Source of the DNA: Heterocephalus glaber
Lineage: Eukaryota; Chordata; Mammalia; Rodentia; Bathyergidae
Direction: 5' to 3'
Assembly: GCF_000247695.1 (NCBI RefSeq)
Contig: NW_004624848.1
Location: forward strand, 3,949,918-4,013,917
Length of the DNA stretch: 64,000 bases
Both the position numbers and the translations under genes were made by a program. The notes under the pieces were generated by a model that was not told the DNA's origin, searched no databases, and saw nothing but the letters and a program-made list of their open reading frames with translations. Positions within the stretch are counted from its first letter, which is position 1; each line of letters opens with the position of its first letter. Positions 11,111 to 20,560 of this stretch are shown piece after piece.

Positions 11111-12386
11111 CACAACATCTGTTTCCCTGGACCCAGGCTGTTCATAAGAACCCTAGTTCAGAGGAAGGACAGAAGTGGCACATGGACAGCTGAATGGTCA
11201 GCACCCTGCCTGGCCCTCCTTTGATGGGGGAAAGGGAGAATTGAAACCCTTTCCAAAGGGAGCCCCTGTCAGGACAGAGGCCCTCAGAAGACAGTCTTCT
11301 AACGCCCTGGCCTCTGTGCTGACCTCGCCCAGCAGCACTGTCCCGAGATCCTGAGTCCTCTGGTGACACATCACCCTGAGAACACCAGTCGGCCTGGGCC
11401 CAGGCCAGGCTCACTGCTGTGCTATTCTCAGAAATTCTGCAGTGCTTTTGTGCTCCAGAGTCTCCACAGTTGGTGAAGGAAGTCAGACTACATAAAGTGT
11501 GTCTTGCAAATGTTTTAAGTCACCATAAAGATGCTGGGTGATTGTGCACAAATCCCACTGGGTCACTTGGGTTCAATGCTGCAGTGAACATCGGGTGGCT
11601 GGGAGCCCCGGAGTCTCAGTCTCTGGCCTGTGATGGGTCGGAGTATGGGGCAGAATGGTTTGGTTTTAAAATCTTTTCTGAAGTAGGGAATTGCGAATGT
11701 TACAAACTTACCACTGTGAATATTATCTTTGGACACAACTGAATTTGGTCTCTAATTTATTTGATTTTATTGTACGTTTTCCTAGAGTTAATCTCTTAAG
11801 TGCTGTGCATAGATTTGTGTATATTAATAATTTGGGATCAATAATTCTGATATTTTAAAATGGGAAATAGCACACAAATTAATTGATTCCATCCCTCTCT
11901 CGATGAAATGGCCATGAACCTGCTAATAGATTACACATTTGTGAGAGCGAGTTCTAGTTCTTCATGGAGGCAGAGGCGCCCTCATCCTGCAGGCTTGGCC
12001 CCTGCAATGTGTTGCTTCTCTCCGACCCGGAGCACTCAGGCTTTCTGAGGCTGCTGGTGCTTTCGGGGTTGACGAAGTGCTGGTCTCTCCCAGGTAGGAG
12101 CACGGATCCAGATGGAAAGTTATTTATGCTTCAGTCTTGAGTTATTACAATAAATGAAGTAAAGGTCACTTTGGTTTCCAAGTTTAAGATTCTGTAAAAT
12201 TAATGAGACAGGCTGGTATATTTTTAACCTGAAGTCTTTCCTAGAAACTTGAAGGGCTGGGTAAATACTCCATGACTAATGTAATTCTTCTTTGGGAGAA
12301 GAGAAAGATGAGTCAGAGTATTTGCTTCCATTAATTCTGTTTTGAGTCATTGTCATATTAATCTAGCAAGAAAGAGATTGCTAATC

Positions 12387-12462
12387 ATGTTTTACAAAGG
12401 AGGAAACTGCTCAGAGAGGTCATGCTCTCATTCATGGCTGCAGAGCTAGTGTTGCTGTATCC
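12387..12462 (+). mobile_element. MIR relic
   Basis: 'ttttacaaaggaggaaactg' and 'ctcagagaggtcatgct' match the MIR core region. Old and diverged. Confidence 0.65.
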
Positions 12463-12473
12463 TGACAACTTCC

Positions 12474-12650
12474 AGCCAGGCATGGTGGCCCATGCCAGGC
12501 AACACCCTGGGAGGCTGAAGTAGAAGTACTGAAAGGTCAGGTCCACCCTGGACAATGTAGGGACTTAGTGAGACTCTGGCTTAAGAAAAAAAAAAAGTCT
12601 GGGGATATAGCTCAAACTCAGGAGTGTCTGGGTCAGAGTTCAAGGTTTTC
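12474..12650 (+). mobile_element. B1-dID composite SINE
   Basis: B1 half ('ccaggcatggtggcccatgc' to 'gtgagactctggctta'), an A-run at about 12585-12595, then a decayed ID half ('tctggggatatagctc'). Confidence 0.85.
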
Positions 12651-13373
12651 CATTCTATCACTTATAAACTCAGCTGTGTTGTGTAAAACAGAATTTACTG
12701 ACTGTCGGTATGGACTGCAGTTTCTGCCCCTCACGCCCAGCAGCAGTCACTCCAGTGCTGTTCTTCAGTGTCACAGACCTGAAGGTGGGGCCGCTGGCCA
12801 GGTGCGGGTGGAGCACTGTGGATATTACCGTGGCAGCTTTTATTGGTCTGCACCTTGGGGTAATTATCTCTAGATGCTTCCAGGCAAGCTCTGAGGACAG
12901 GAGCTCATCCCTTGTGGGTGAGATAAGCCTCAAGTGAAACTGAACTCTGTTTTACATGAGTTACCAGCCCGAATCCCTGGCAAAACTTATTTTACAGGGT
13001 AAATAAAATGTGAGTGTATGAGACATACTGAAGAGAGCCAGGGCCAGTTGTGGTTGCTCCAAAGGCCACAGACTGCTCTGTTTTCATGTTCCGCATGTCG
13101 TCCTCACTTGGTCCCCACACTGTCAGTATCAAGGGCAAGGGCCATGTTCCTTTTCTCTTTTTTGCCATTTACTTGTGTTTTCCTCCTCGAAGTCTTTAAC
13201 TTGGACCATTTTGCCCTGTCACAGTTTAGACTTCCTTATTCAACCTCAAAAAGGCAGTGTGCTTGTCTCCTGTGACTCCTGTCCTTTCTGTCCTTTCTGA
13301 ATTGCCACACGATGGTCTTCTGATAGTTAGAAGTAAAATTACAACACAAACGTAGCAGCCTCGTTTTCTAAGC
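12651..13373. other. Unique or L2-derived sequence
   Basis: No gene. Open frames 12568-12873 (+) and 12710-12937 (+) overlap the SINE or lack any domain. The 3' part merges into a probable L2 fragment. Confidence 0.45.
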
Positions 13374-13540
13374 AGGCCCTCAGTGCTCGCTTCCCACGCC
13401 CTTGTCTGCCCTTCACTTCTTTTGCCTAATTTAGATTTGTAAGCTCAACGCATAGGCACTTTGTCTTTGTTTATGTACATACAGTGCCCAGCACTAGTCT
13501 TGATTTAACAAATATTAAATAATCATGACTTCAGAATGAT
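13374..13540 (+). mobile_element. L2 3'-end relic
   Basis: 'gatttgtaagctcaacgcat', 'ctttgtctttgtttatgt' and 'cagtgcccagcactagtc', followed by 'aacaaatattaaata', follow the order of the L2 3' end. Confidence 0.65.
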
Positions 13541-13934
13541 TATTAGTATTGGCATTTAAAAACCACAGCTGGCCAAGAACACTGGCTCTTTCGCTCTCGT
13601 TCTAATGACCTTGTCTGATTTGGACACTCGGGTGGCAGACAGCTGTGCTCCAGCACTCTTGCATTTACCCTTGAATACCACCTGGAGACCAGAGCTGCCA
13701 GTAATTGCAGCTGATCTTTTTTGGAGCACTTGCAAATGCTTGCCCTGCATACCAGTTTGCTGTGGATGTAATTTCAGTTGTGTATAATCACCTTCACCTA
13801 CCTGGAGAAACCCAGATATGATCTTATACAATGCTCCATTATGACAGAATATTCTCACTGGGTTAACGTTGCCTGTTTGAAATGGGACCCCTCCCCGACC
13901 ACCTTGAATTGCTAACTCGAACATTAAGTTATCC

Positions 13935-14162
13935 AGATGGGCTGCAGAGGTCCATGCATTATAGGCCTAGAATCCCGGCACCCGGGGAGGCTGAGACAGA
14001 AGAAGGGCAAGTTCCAGCCCCGCCTGGGGCAACTTAGTGACTTAGCAAGACCTGTCCTGAAAAACACCAAACCAAACCAAACCAACAATAAAAAGTAAGA
14101 GGTTGGGGCTGTAGCTCACTGCAAAGGCTGTAGTTTCAATCCCCAGTATAAAAAAAAAAAGT
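13935..14162 (+). mobile_element. B1-dID composite SINE
   Basis: B1 half with 'cggcacccggggaggctgag', an (AACC)n linker, then an ID half ('ggttggggctgtagctcact', 'tttcaatccccagtat') and poly-A. Confidence 0.85.
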
Positions 14163-14587
14163 CAAAACAAAACTATTCATGGACTACTCTTACTGATCAT
14201 GCAGTATATTAGGTTTTAACAGAAATTTTACTTCTTTCAAGCTTAAAAAGACTCTGGTTTTTATATCTTACTTAGGGTCCTTTGCAGGTTCCCTAAAGAT
14301 TGGCAGGCTGATTCTGGACCACAGTTCCAAGGGCAATTATAAAAATACACACAAACACTTAGGCAACAATAGAAGGAATTGAAGGTGAACCAAAAGTTTA
14401 ACAATGCATTTCCTTTCAGAAATGTCAGTCCCAGCTTTCTTACAAGAAGGAAAATAAAGCAGGTTGTTTCTTCCCATTGCCCTAATATTTCAAGCTAATG
14501 GAGTAAAGTTGCTGTCACCATGAGGTATACAGTAGTGTAACTGAAGGAAACAGTTTTGTTAGCTTGTATATTAGTTGACTTATGTAT

Positions 14588-14676
14588 TTAATTTTTTTTT
14601 TGGTACTGGGGATCGAACTCGGGTCCTTGCGCTTGCGCAGCAGGCAGCGAAACCACTGAAGTAAATCCCAGGCCCT
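14588..14676 (-). mobile_element. ID SINE, minus strand
   Basis: 'ttggtactggggatcgaact', 'ccttgcgcttgcgcagcagg' and 'taaatcccaggccc'. Confidence 0.9.
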
Positions 14677-16509
14677 TACATATTTAAATTTATGTCCAGG
14701 GAACAATCAAGGCAATAACTTTGATAAATCAGGGAGAAGAGGGTTTTTCTAAAATCAGCTCATTAGTGTAGTTCTTATCCACATGGCCGCTCCTCAACTC
14801 TGAATTGATTCTGATGCCTGTAAAATCAAACCTAAGATTCTAAGTTGTGCTTTTGATACACTTTATCTAGCCGGCCAGAGCCCTAGCCTGTGGCCATGCT
14901 GTATCTTCCCCTGGATGTCTGTAACTGTGCCCCCACCAGGGACTCTCTGGAATGATGTTTGCAGGTAAATACAACCTCTCCCAGTCAAGCAGCCGCCCTG
15001 ATATCCAGCAGCAGCCTCCCACCCTCCTGAGATTCTTACTCATTTGACTACAAGAGTCAAAGAAACTGCAAGCCACTGTTTAAAAATGCTTCCAAGGGAG
15101 GGAACAGTGTTTGAGGAATGAGTTTCAACCCCTCAGTGGGAACCCTGGCCTTGAGGGGTTGCACAGCTGAAGGAAGTGGGACCGAGAGCAGCTCTGGTCT
15201 TTTGGGCAGAGTGGGCAGCTCCCTGGGTCCTTTCTCTGACCCTGTCGTCCTCCTAGGAGAGGCACCTTGGAGGGACCTAGCATGTCTTACTCACCACTAG
15301 TGTTTCAAGCAGTGAGACCAGTACCTTGCTCGCGGCACCACACAAAATAATTACTGACTGGTTGAACAATAAGCATTATTTTTTAAAAAATAAAATGACT
15401 ATTTTTGCTGTTATCTTGTGTTATGGCTAGACTCATCAGATTTTTAAAAAAATAAAAATGACTGAACACATAACCTACATTATATATTTAGGGATGTATT
15501 TGACTTTACAGTTAGGAGGATCTTGGCTTTTAAAGTTACAAGTAGAACGGTATTAAGGCCAGAACTTGAAATGTATTTCTGGACCTAAAATGCAGGGGTC
15601 TCCCCCCTAATGATTTTCTAGATAACTGGATGAACGAAGAACAAAACCTCTCATTTTATACTTGCCCTTCTGAGGCAGCGTAATAGATGGCTTACTTTGA
15701 TTATGGTTTGTGACACAGTTTGGTGTAGAGTAGCTGGCAGATTGTCAGATCTGTGTCTAATTCTGCCTTCCGTGTTGTACCTAGTGTACTACTGGTGTTC
15801 CAATGTTCATAAAACAGCAATGTATGTCATGTATCAGATCCCAAGATTCCAAGCAGTCATAGCATTGTTGACATACGTGATGATACGTGGTGGGAAAATC
15901 AGGTTTAATTGAAGTTAAATGATAGCTTAGAAATTGGCAGTGAGCTAATCATTTTGCTGGTGGATAAGACATACTGTTACGCCTTACCTGGGTCCAGTGC
16001 AATCTAGCATCACAGTATGGCACTCAGAGGAAAGAAGAGTCGATTTGCAGCTAGAATTCCCAACCCTCTCGCTGAGCTGTGGCTAAGAGGAGTTGCAGCT
16101 AAGCCAAAGATCTGCCTAAGGCCCTTGCCGTGAAGGGCCCTGCTCTCACTCCCCTGCCTGAGGACGAGGGTCTTGGCCTCAGCTCTGCCACTTCCAGTCA
16201 CTCTTCCAAGGCTGCAGTTTGGCCTGAGGAGTCACAAAGGGGCAATCGCAATGGCTGCAAGGGGTATGATGTAGCTTAGGGGTGCAGGCTGGTGGTCCTC
16301 CTATGTGCGGTCCTTTCTGTGGGACGTGACGGAGCCGCGGCAGGAAGAAAAGGGGTACAAGACGCAGATCAGAAGCGGGTGCTCCCTGCAGCAGTACCCC
16401 CCACCTCCCACAGATAAATTGGAGTCCTTGGGATTTACGACAGGGTGTGTGAGTCTTCATTTGTTAGCTGGTTCCAGACCTTCCAAAGTTAAAGGCAGGT
16501 CTGGAACTA
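14677..16509. other. Unique sequence, no feature recognised
   Basis: Two 20-30 base A-rich runs (about 15380 and 15450). No repeat family or gene identified. Short frames only. Confidence 0.5.
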
Positions 16510-16590
16510 GGGCAAGTCACCTGGCCCATTTTACTGTCAGTTTCCTCAACTGTAAGTAGGATGGTAATAACTGTTCCAGTGACCTCCAGG
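16510..16590 (-). mobile_element. MIR relic, minus strand
   Basis: 'gggcaagtcacctggccc', 'tcagtttcctcaactgta' and 'ggatggtaataactgttc' are the reverse complement of the MIR consensus order. Confidence 0.7.
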
Positions 16591-16654
16591 GGTGGGGGTG
16601 GGGCCAAAGATCTTGGAAATAACCACCACCTGGTAAGGACGCACCGTGGTCCAA

Positions 16655-16785
16655 GCAGTGTGCAAGAGACTTTGCACGCATTATATTTGATCCTCACAAA
16701 TCTTCACGTATACAAATCCATTTTCTTTTTGTAGAAGAGAAAATGGGCTCACAGAGGTTAATCTCTTCCAGCCTCCTCTCCCCAG
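16655..16785 (+). mobile_element. MIR relic
   Basis: 'gcacgcattatatttgatcc', 'tcacaaatcttc', 'gaagagaaaatgggctcaca' and 'gaggttaatctctt' follow MIR in sense order. Confidence 0.65.
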
Positions 16786-16859
16786 CCAGGGACATTAGTG
16801 AGACAACATATGTAACAACCTCACACAAACACAGGGCAACGCAAAAGTTATCAATGTCT

Positions 16860-16985
16860 TTATCTCTTCAGTACATATTTGTCAACTGCCTGTTATGTAT
16901 CAGAGGCATAGCAATCAATAAAAGGAGCACAAATCATTGCCTTCAGAAGCTTTACAGTGGAGGGAGAGAGAAAACCAAAATATAT
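16860..16985 (+). mobile_element. Ancient mammalian repeat relic, family not assigned
   Basis: 'catatttgtcaactgcctgt', 'tatgtatcagaggcatagca' and 'cattgccttcagaagcttta' recall a very common old element. Not active. Confidence 0.4.
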
Positions 16986-16999
16986 AGGGCGTTAGGTGG

Positions 17000-17869
17000 C
17001 AGTAAATGAAGGCAGGAGGAGAATGAGTGTGTGTGGAGTTAGGGGGAAGATGAATCTTGAAACAAGATGCAAAGGAGGTGAGAAACGCATTCTCCTTTTG
17101 GGACATTGTTGGGTATTGTTCTTTCTTTCGGTTGGTGGGTGTGGGTGTTTGGGGACAGGTGGGAGGACAATCCACAGTAGACAGAACGGCAGATGGGAAA
17201 GACACGAGACCGGAATTTGCTCACTGTTCACAAGCAGCATGGGACCTACGCGCTTGGGAAAGGAGTAGGGAACAGAGCGGCAAGAGATGCGGCTGAGAGA
17301 TTAAGGCAAAGGGGCCGGCTCCCTCCTAAGGCCCTTCACCCCTGGTCAGGAATCCGGCTCCCAGGCTGATCGTGTGGGGAGTGGGGCGGGTCTCTCTGGC
17401 TGCTGTTGTTGAGGCCCCGCTGTTGGAGGCGAGGGAAGAAAAAGAGGTGCAGGTGCACCCCGGTGCTGGTTTGGAGCAGGGTCAGGTCAACAGGGCAGTG
17501 TGCAGAGTCCGAGGGGAGGTGTGGGCTCTGAAGGCGGAGCGCGCAGGCTTCACGGAGCCCTGCTGGGTGTCAGGGAAAGAAATCAAGGAGGACTCTCCGG
17601 TGTTTTGGCTGGCCGATGGCTTGGCTGGTTTGGTGAAGGCCGTGGATGAACAGGCTTGGGGCAGGAGAAAGGGAACATGGTTTACTTGTTCATTCGGAGA
17701 AGTCTGTAGACACCGGGTGAGACCTCAGGTCTATTTTTCCACTTCACTGGCTTTGAATCCCCTACTCCTACGAGCGGCAGCGGCGCTATGTTCCTTTGAC
17801 TGCAAGGTGGCGGTCTTTGTCAGAGGATGTGATGTTGGTGCTCAACTAAGAGGTGAAGGAATGTTAGGG
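17000..17869. other. GC-rising flank upstream of the promoter
   Basis: Purine-rich then GC-rich DNA with a GGGGCGGG motif near 17383 and a 181-codon open plus-strand frame (17372-17917) that ends inside the following SINE. No domain is recognisable, so I do not call a gene. It could be part of an upstream regulatory region or a divergent transcript. Confidence 0.4.
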
Positions 17870-18043
17870 TTGGGCCTTGTGTTGCCAGCCTGTAATTCCA
17901 GCACACTAGAAAGCTGAGGCAGGAAGACCACAAATTTGAGTCCAGCCCAGGCAGCTTAGTGACCTGGTGAGACTGTCCCCAAAAGGGGGTGGGCAGGCAG
18001 CTCATTTTGAAAACCCTAGGTCCAATCCCCAGTACTGGAAAAA
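17870..18043 (+). mobile_element. B1-dID composite SINE just upstream of the promoter
   Basis: 'gccagcctgtaattccagca', 'agctgaggcaggaagacc', then the ID half 'ggtccaatccccagtactgg'. It ends about 230 bases before the CpG island. Confidence 0.85.
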
Positions 18044-18414
18044 AGGGGGGTTCAGCAAAAGTACTATTAAAAAGGATCTGTACACAAATTCATAGCTTAG
18101 GCTGTTTGCTCTAAGCAACCAGCCAGCAGTTACTGTCACCCGGTGCCTGGGGACCCCAATGTTAGGGACAATCTCTTCCAAGCGTTTCAATGAACCAGAC
18201 GTTGGAGGAGCACGGTTGAAACATTTTGTAAAAGCTCAGTGTGGTGGGTCCTGAGTAGCCATCCCCAGCCTTCACGCGGACACCGAATCAGACCCGGGCA
18301 CGCGTGGGGCGAAGACAGGAGAGCCGGGGCGGCGCCGCGGGGTTCCGCCCGCCCCGTCGGCCCAGCGAGCCCGGGGACGAGACGCGCAGTCCCGCAGGGC
18401 GGCCGGGCCAGGGC

Positions 18415-18444
18415 GCGCTCGCGCTCGCGCTCGCGCTCGCGCTC
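18415..18444. repeat. GCGCTC hexamer repeat, five perfect copies
   Basis: Five uninterrupted GCGCTC units directly abut the GC-box cluster of the promoter. In the frame of the RAPGEF2 start the repeat would read alternating Ala-Leu, but it is most likely untranscribed promoter DNA. Its G+C-rich alternating character makes it prone to length change. Confidence 0.95.
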
Positions 18445-18445
18445 G

Positions 18446-18505
18446 CGGGGCGGGGCCCGCCTGCCCCGCCCGCCCCGCCCCGTGAGGCGGCGGCCGCCCA
18501 TTGGC
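18446..18505 (+). promoter_or_regulatory. RAPGEF2: Core promoter: GC-box cluster and inverted CCAAT box
   Basis: GGGGCGGGGC at about 18447-18456 and a run of CCCGCC units at 18464-18482 are Sp1/KLF-type GC boxes. ATTGG at 18500-18504, in CCCATTGGCC, is an inverted CCAAT box of the NF-Y type. No TATA box is seen. NF-Y sites usually lie 60-100 bases upstream of initiation, which would put the start at about 18560-18610. Motifs are seen directly; factor binding is inferred. Confidence 0.65.
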
Positions 18506-18532
18506 CCGGCGGCTCGTCACTCAGCGCTCACC

Positions 18533-18580
18533 ATGGTTGCAGCACAAAGCAAGGAGCCCCGGAGGCCGCTTCCTCCCTGA
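18533..18580 (+). promoter_or_regulatory. Candidate uORF 1 (15 codons)
   Basis: ATG in a strong context (CACCATGG: A at -3, G at +4) opens 15 codons and stops at TGA 18578-18580. It matters only if transcription begins upstream of 18533, which the CCAAT-box spacing makes uncertain. Confidence 0.3.
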
Positions 18581-19008
18581 GGAGCGGCTCGGCGGCGGTC
18601 GCGGCGCAGGCAGAGGCAGAGGAAGAGGCGGAGGCAGAGCGGGGGTCGCCGCTCCCGCACTCCGGGTCCCGCTCGTTCGCTCGCTCACGGCCTCGCACGC
18701 CCGCGCCGCAGCCCGCCGGCCCGAGAGCAAGTTCGGAGCGGGGCGCAGGCCGGGCCGCCGGCGCCCATGGGGGCAGGCGCGGCGGCGGCGCGGCCCGGGG
18801 GGATGCAGCAGCAGTCGGGGGGCGCGGCCGGGCCCAGCAGCCGGGGAGCAGGCGCGGCGGCGGCGACCGGGGCGGCCGAGGCCCGCGCGCTCCGCAGCAC
18901 CCGGCCCTGAGCGCCCGCGGCCGAGCAGCCGAGCGAGCCGAGCCGAGCAGAGAAGCCGAGGCCCAGCCGCCGCCCGAGCAGCGCGGCCGGCCGAGGAGCG
19001 GCCGGGCC
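18540..19008 (+). other. RAPGEF2: Probable 5' UTR of RAPGEF2 exon 1
   Basis: GC-rich leader between the inferred start region (about 18530-18620, placed by the upstream CCAAT and GC boxes) and the coding ATG. No acceptor-like site with a polypyrimidine tract is obvious in it, so it is probably one exon with the coding part. It contains at least one complete upstream ORF (18767-18910). The 5' boundary is inferred; no transcript data were available. Confidence 0.6.
18767..18910 (+). promoter_or_regulatory. Candidate uORF 2 (47 codons, Ala/Gly-rich)
   Basis: The ATG at 18767 (context GCCCATGGG, G at +4, C at -3) opens 47 codons and ends at TGA 18908-18910, 98 bases before the coding ATG. The product would be low-complexity Ala/Gly/Arg with three consecutive Gln. 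A second in-frame ATG lies at 18803. It falls well inside the inferred leader, so scanning ribosomes should meet it before the RAPGEF2 start. I see no sign of a functional peptide; a translational brake is more likely. Confidence 0.5.
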
Positions 19009-19077
19009 ATGGCGTCCTACGTGGACAACAGCTTCCGCCAGGCGGTGATGAAGAACCCGGCCGAGCGCGCCCCGCAG
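19009..19077 (+). CDS. RAPGEF2: RAPGEF2 first coding exon (long isoform), 23 codons, partial gene
   Basis: The ATG at 19009 opens 23 codons (MASYVDNSFRQAV..., ending ERAPQ) and stops exactly at a consensus donor, CAG|GTGAGC, leaving the intron in phase 0. The peptide matches my memory of the N-terminus of long RAPGEF2 isoforms, which continues into the first cyclic-nucleotide-binding-like domain; I recall Thr where this copy has Ala in the ERAPQ stretch. The paralogue RAPGEF6 begins with a similar short exon. RAPGEF2 is a cytosolic and membrane-associated GEF that loads GTP onto Rap1/Rap2. Its family layout is cNMP-binding-like domain, REM, PDZ, Ras-association and CDC25-homology GEF domains; none of those is in this window. 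The start is chosen because it is the only in-frame ATG in the open frame running from about 18304. The ATG has G at +4 and sits in a CpG island. Identification by recall, not by search. Confidence 0.85.
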
Positions 19078-19083
19078 GTGAGC
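19075..19083 (+). other. RAPGEF2: 5' splice donor of intron 1
   Basis: CAG|GTGAGC, with the GT at 19078-19079, is a near-perfect U2-type donor. It ends the 23-codon exon between complete codons (phase 0). Without splicing, the frame would run on to a stop at about 19593. Confidence 0.85.
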
Positions 19084-19350
19084 CGTTCCCGGCCGACCCC
19101 GCTCCGCAGCCCGCACCCTCCCGCTGCCCCGCGGCCTCGGTGCCAGCCGCGCTCGGGCCGCGGGTCTGGGCTGCGGGTCTGGGCTGCGGCCTCTGCCCCC
19201 GCGCCCCCGCGTGCGCTCTCCTGCCTGGATCGGGGGGTGTTGGGAGCTGGGGGAGGAAACTTGTGTGGCTGCGAGCCGAACCTCTGCGACCTCCCGGGCG
19301 CCGTCTGTGTGCTGCCTTCTCTGGGGAAGGACGCTGCTGCCGCTGAAGGG

Positions 19351-20049
19351 CAGAGAGTCGGGCAGCGGGGCCGGTGCTTCCAGTTGAGCTGCAGACCTGA
19401 CTGCAGAGCGGGCGAGTTCAAAGACATCCCGGGAAGGGCATCCTGCGGATTCTTGTGGCGTTGCACAACCTTGTCAAAATTAGATAAGTTTGTTAGCCTT
19501 CGTCCATTTGTTTACCCCGAGTTTCTCATTTCCCGACTGGAAGCCGAGGGATTGCTGACGGGGTGGGTTTGGACGAGAGCGGGACAGTTTTGAAAATGTG
19601 GTGGTTTGATCGTCTTTGCTTTTAGTTGCTGACTGGATAATGAGGCGGATTCCTGAGCTTGGGCTGGCTGCTGGCCAGGCCTCCTAAGGCAGGCAAGTCC
19701 TGACCCTTGTGAGCACCAGGCACGTTTAGGGGTTAGTGCCTGCAAGAATCGCTTCTTTCTCTTGCTCAGGTATTGAGTGCTGCGTTCGAATCCGAATTCT
19801 CGTTCTCTGACGTGATTATTGAATGTGGGGAGAAAGGAACGAAATGGAATCGTCCTCTGGCTGCCTTTGGCCGGGTCCCAAGAATGGCACCTGGTGCTGT
19901 TTTTGACTGCATTTTGCCGGCTGGAGCAGTGGCGTCTGCAGTCCGGACGGTCGGGACGTATTTACCAAGCGTAGGGAAGACGGGCTGAGAGGTTACAGGA
20001 CACTTATTTCGGCGGCTCCAGACCTTTGCTGTTCTAAAAGGCTTTTTCT
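19351..20049. other. Proximal intron 1, unique
   Basis: Moderate GC with falling CpG density. The coding frame read through the donor stays open to 19593. No repeat or exon recognised. Confidence 0.5.
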
Positions 20050-20560
20050 TTTTCATCCCCCCAAGGCTCGTCCCGCTTTGACCTTGTCCCTGCCGGCTGT
20101 GCGCGTCCTCCCGGCGCCTCTCCCTGTAGGCCCCTCTCGGGAGGGCCCCGCAGCAGTCTGCTGCTCCCCGGAGTGCGCGTTCCAGGCCGCAGCCGCAGCC
20201 GGAGGAGAAGCAAGTTTCTCCCACTGTGCGAGGGCCCAGGGAACTCACGCGGGAGAGCGTCAGACCCTGCTTCTGGGCGGCTCAGAAAAGGACGCGGAGG
20301 CCAGAGGCCCAGCGAAGTAGACAGGGCCAGGGAGTGGCGCTTTGGCGTGTTAGGTGGAGGACTGACACTCCCTGAAACGGGCTGTCAGATCGGCGTGAGC
20401 CACCCCGCAGGGCTGCCCGAGACCGAGAGAGACCGAGACGAAGCTCCGCTGTGACAGCCCGCGCGCGGACTGCGCTCAGTGAAGGAGCGGGTTGCCGGAG
20501 TGGGGAGAGAGCAGGGGCGTCCGTGGGAGTGGGCCGGCGCTGCCCCTGCAGAGGTCGGTG
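20050..20560. promoter_or_regulatory. CpG-rich shoulder in proximal intron 1
   Basis: CpG density rises again, with many CG dinucleotides in 'gcccgcgcgcggactgcgct'-like stretches, about 1 kb into the intron. It could be the edge of the promoter island or a proximal enhancer. Confidence 0.45.

Larger units (their letters stand above)
1..18275. other. Upstream intergenic DNA
   Basis: No supported gene on either strand. All open frames here are short, lack recognisable domains, and often lie in SINEs or simple repeats. Identified content is SINEs, MaLR LTRs, an antisense L1 fragment, L2 and MIR relics, and microsatellites. Stretches with nothing I can name include 73-548, 781-1618, 2010-2281, 3402-3717, 3894-4197, 4625-5899, 6200-6665, 6796-7246 and 11111-12386. 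Confidence 0.7.
18276..19350. promoter_or_regulatory. RAPGEF2: Promoter CpG island of RAPGEF2
   Basis: Dense CpG dinucleotides and very high G+C run from just upstream of the promoter, through exon 1, into the first 270 bases of intron 1. Flanking DNA is CpG-poor. No SINE is recognisable inside it; the nearest is the B1-dID ending at about 18043. This is the classic unmethylated-island setting of a broadly expressed, TATA-less mammalian promoter. A weaker GC- and CpG-rich shoulder continues at about 20050-20560. Confidence 0.9.

Noticed and set aside
17372..17917. A 181-codon plus-strand frame upstream of the promoter
   Set aside because: It ends inside a B1-dID SINE and shows no recognisable protein family.
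18304..19593. A 429-codon open frame as a full gene
   Set aside because: It begins with a GTG, runs through promoter DNA and across a consensus splice donor, and is explained by high G+C. Only 19009-19077 is supported as coding.
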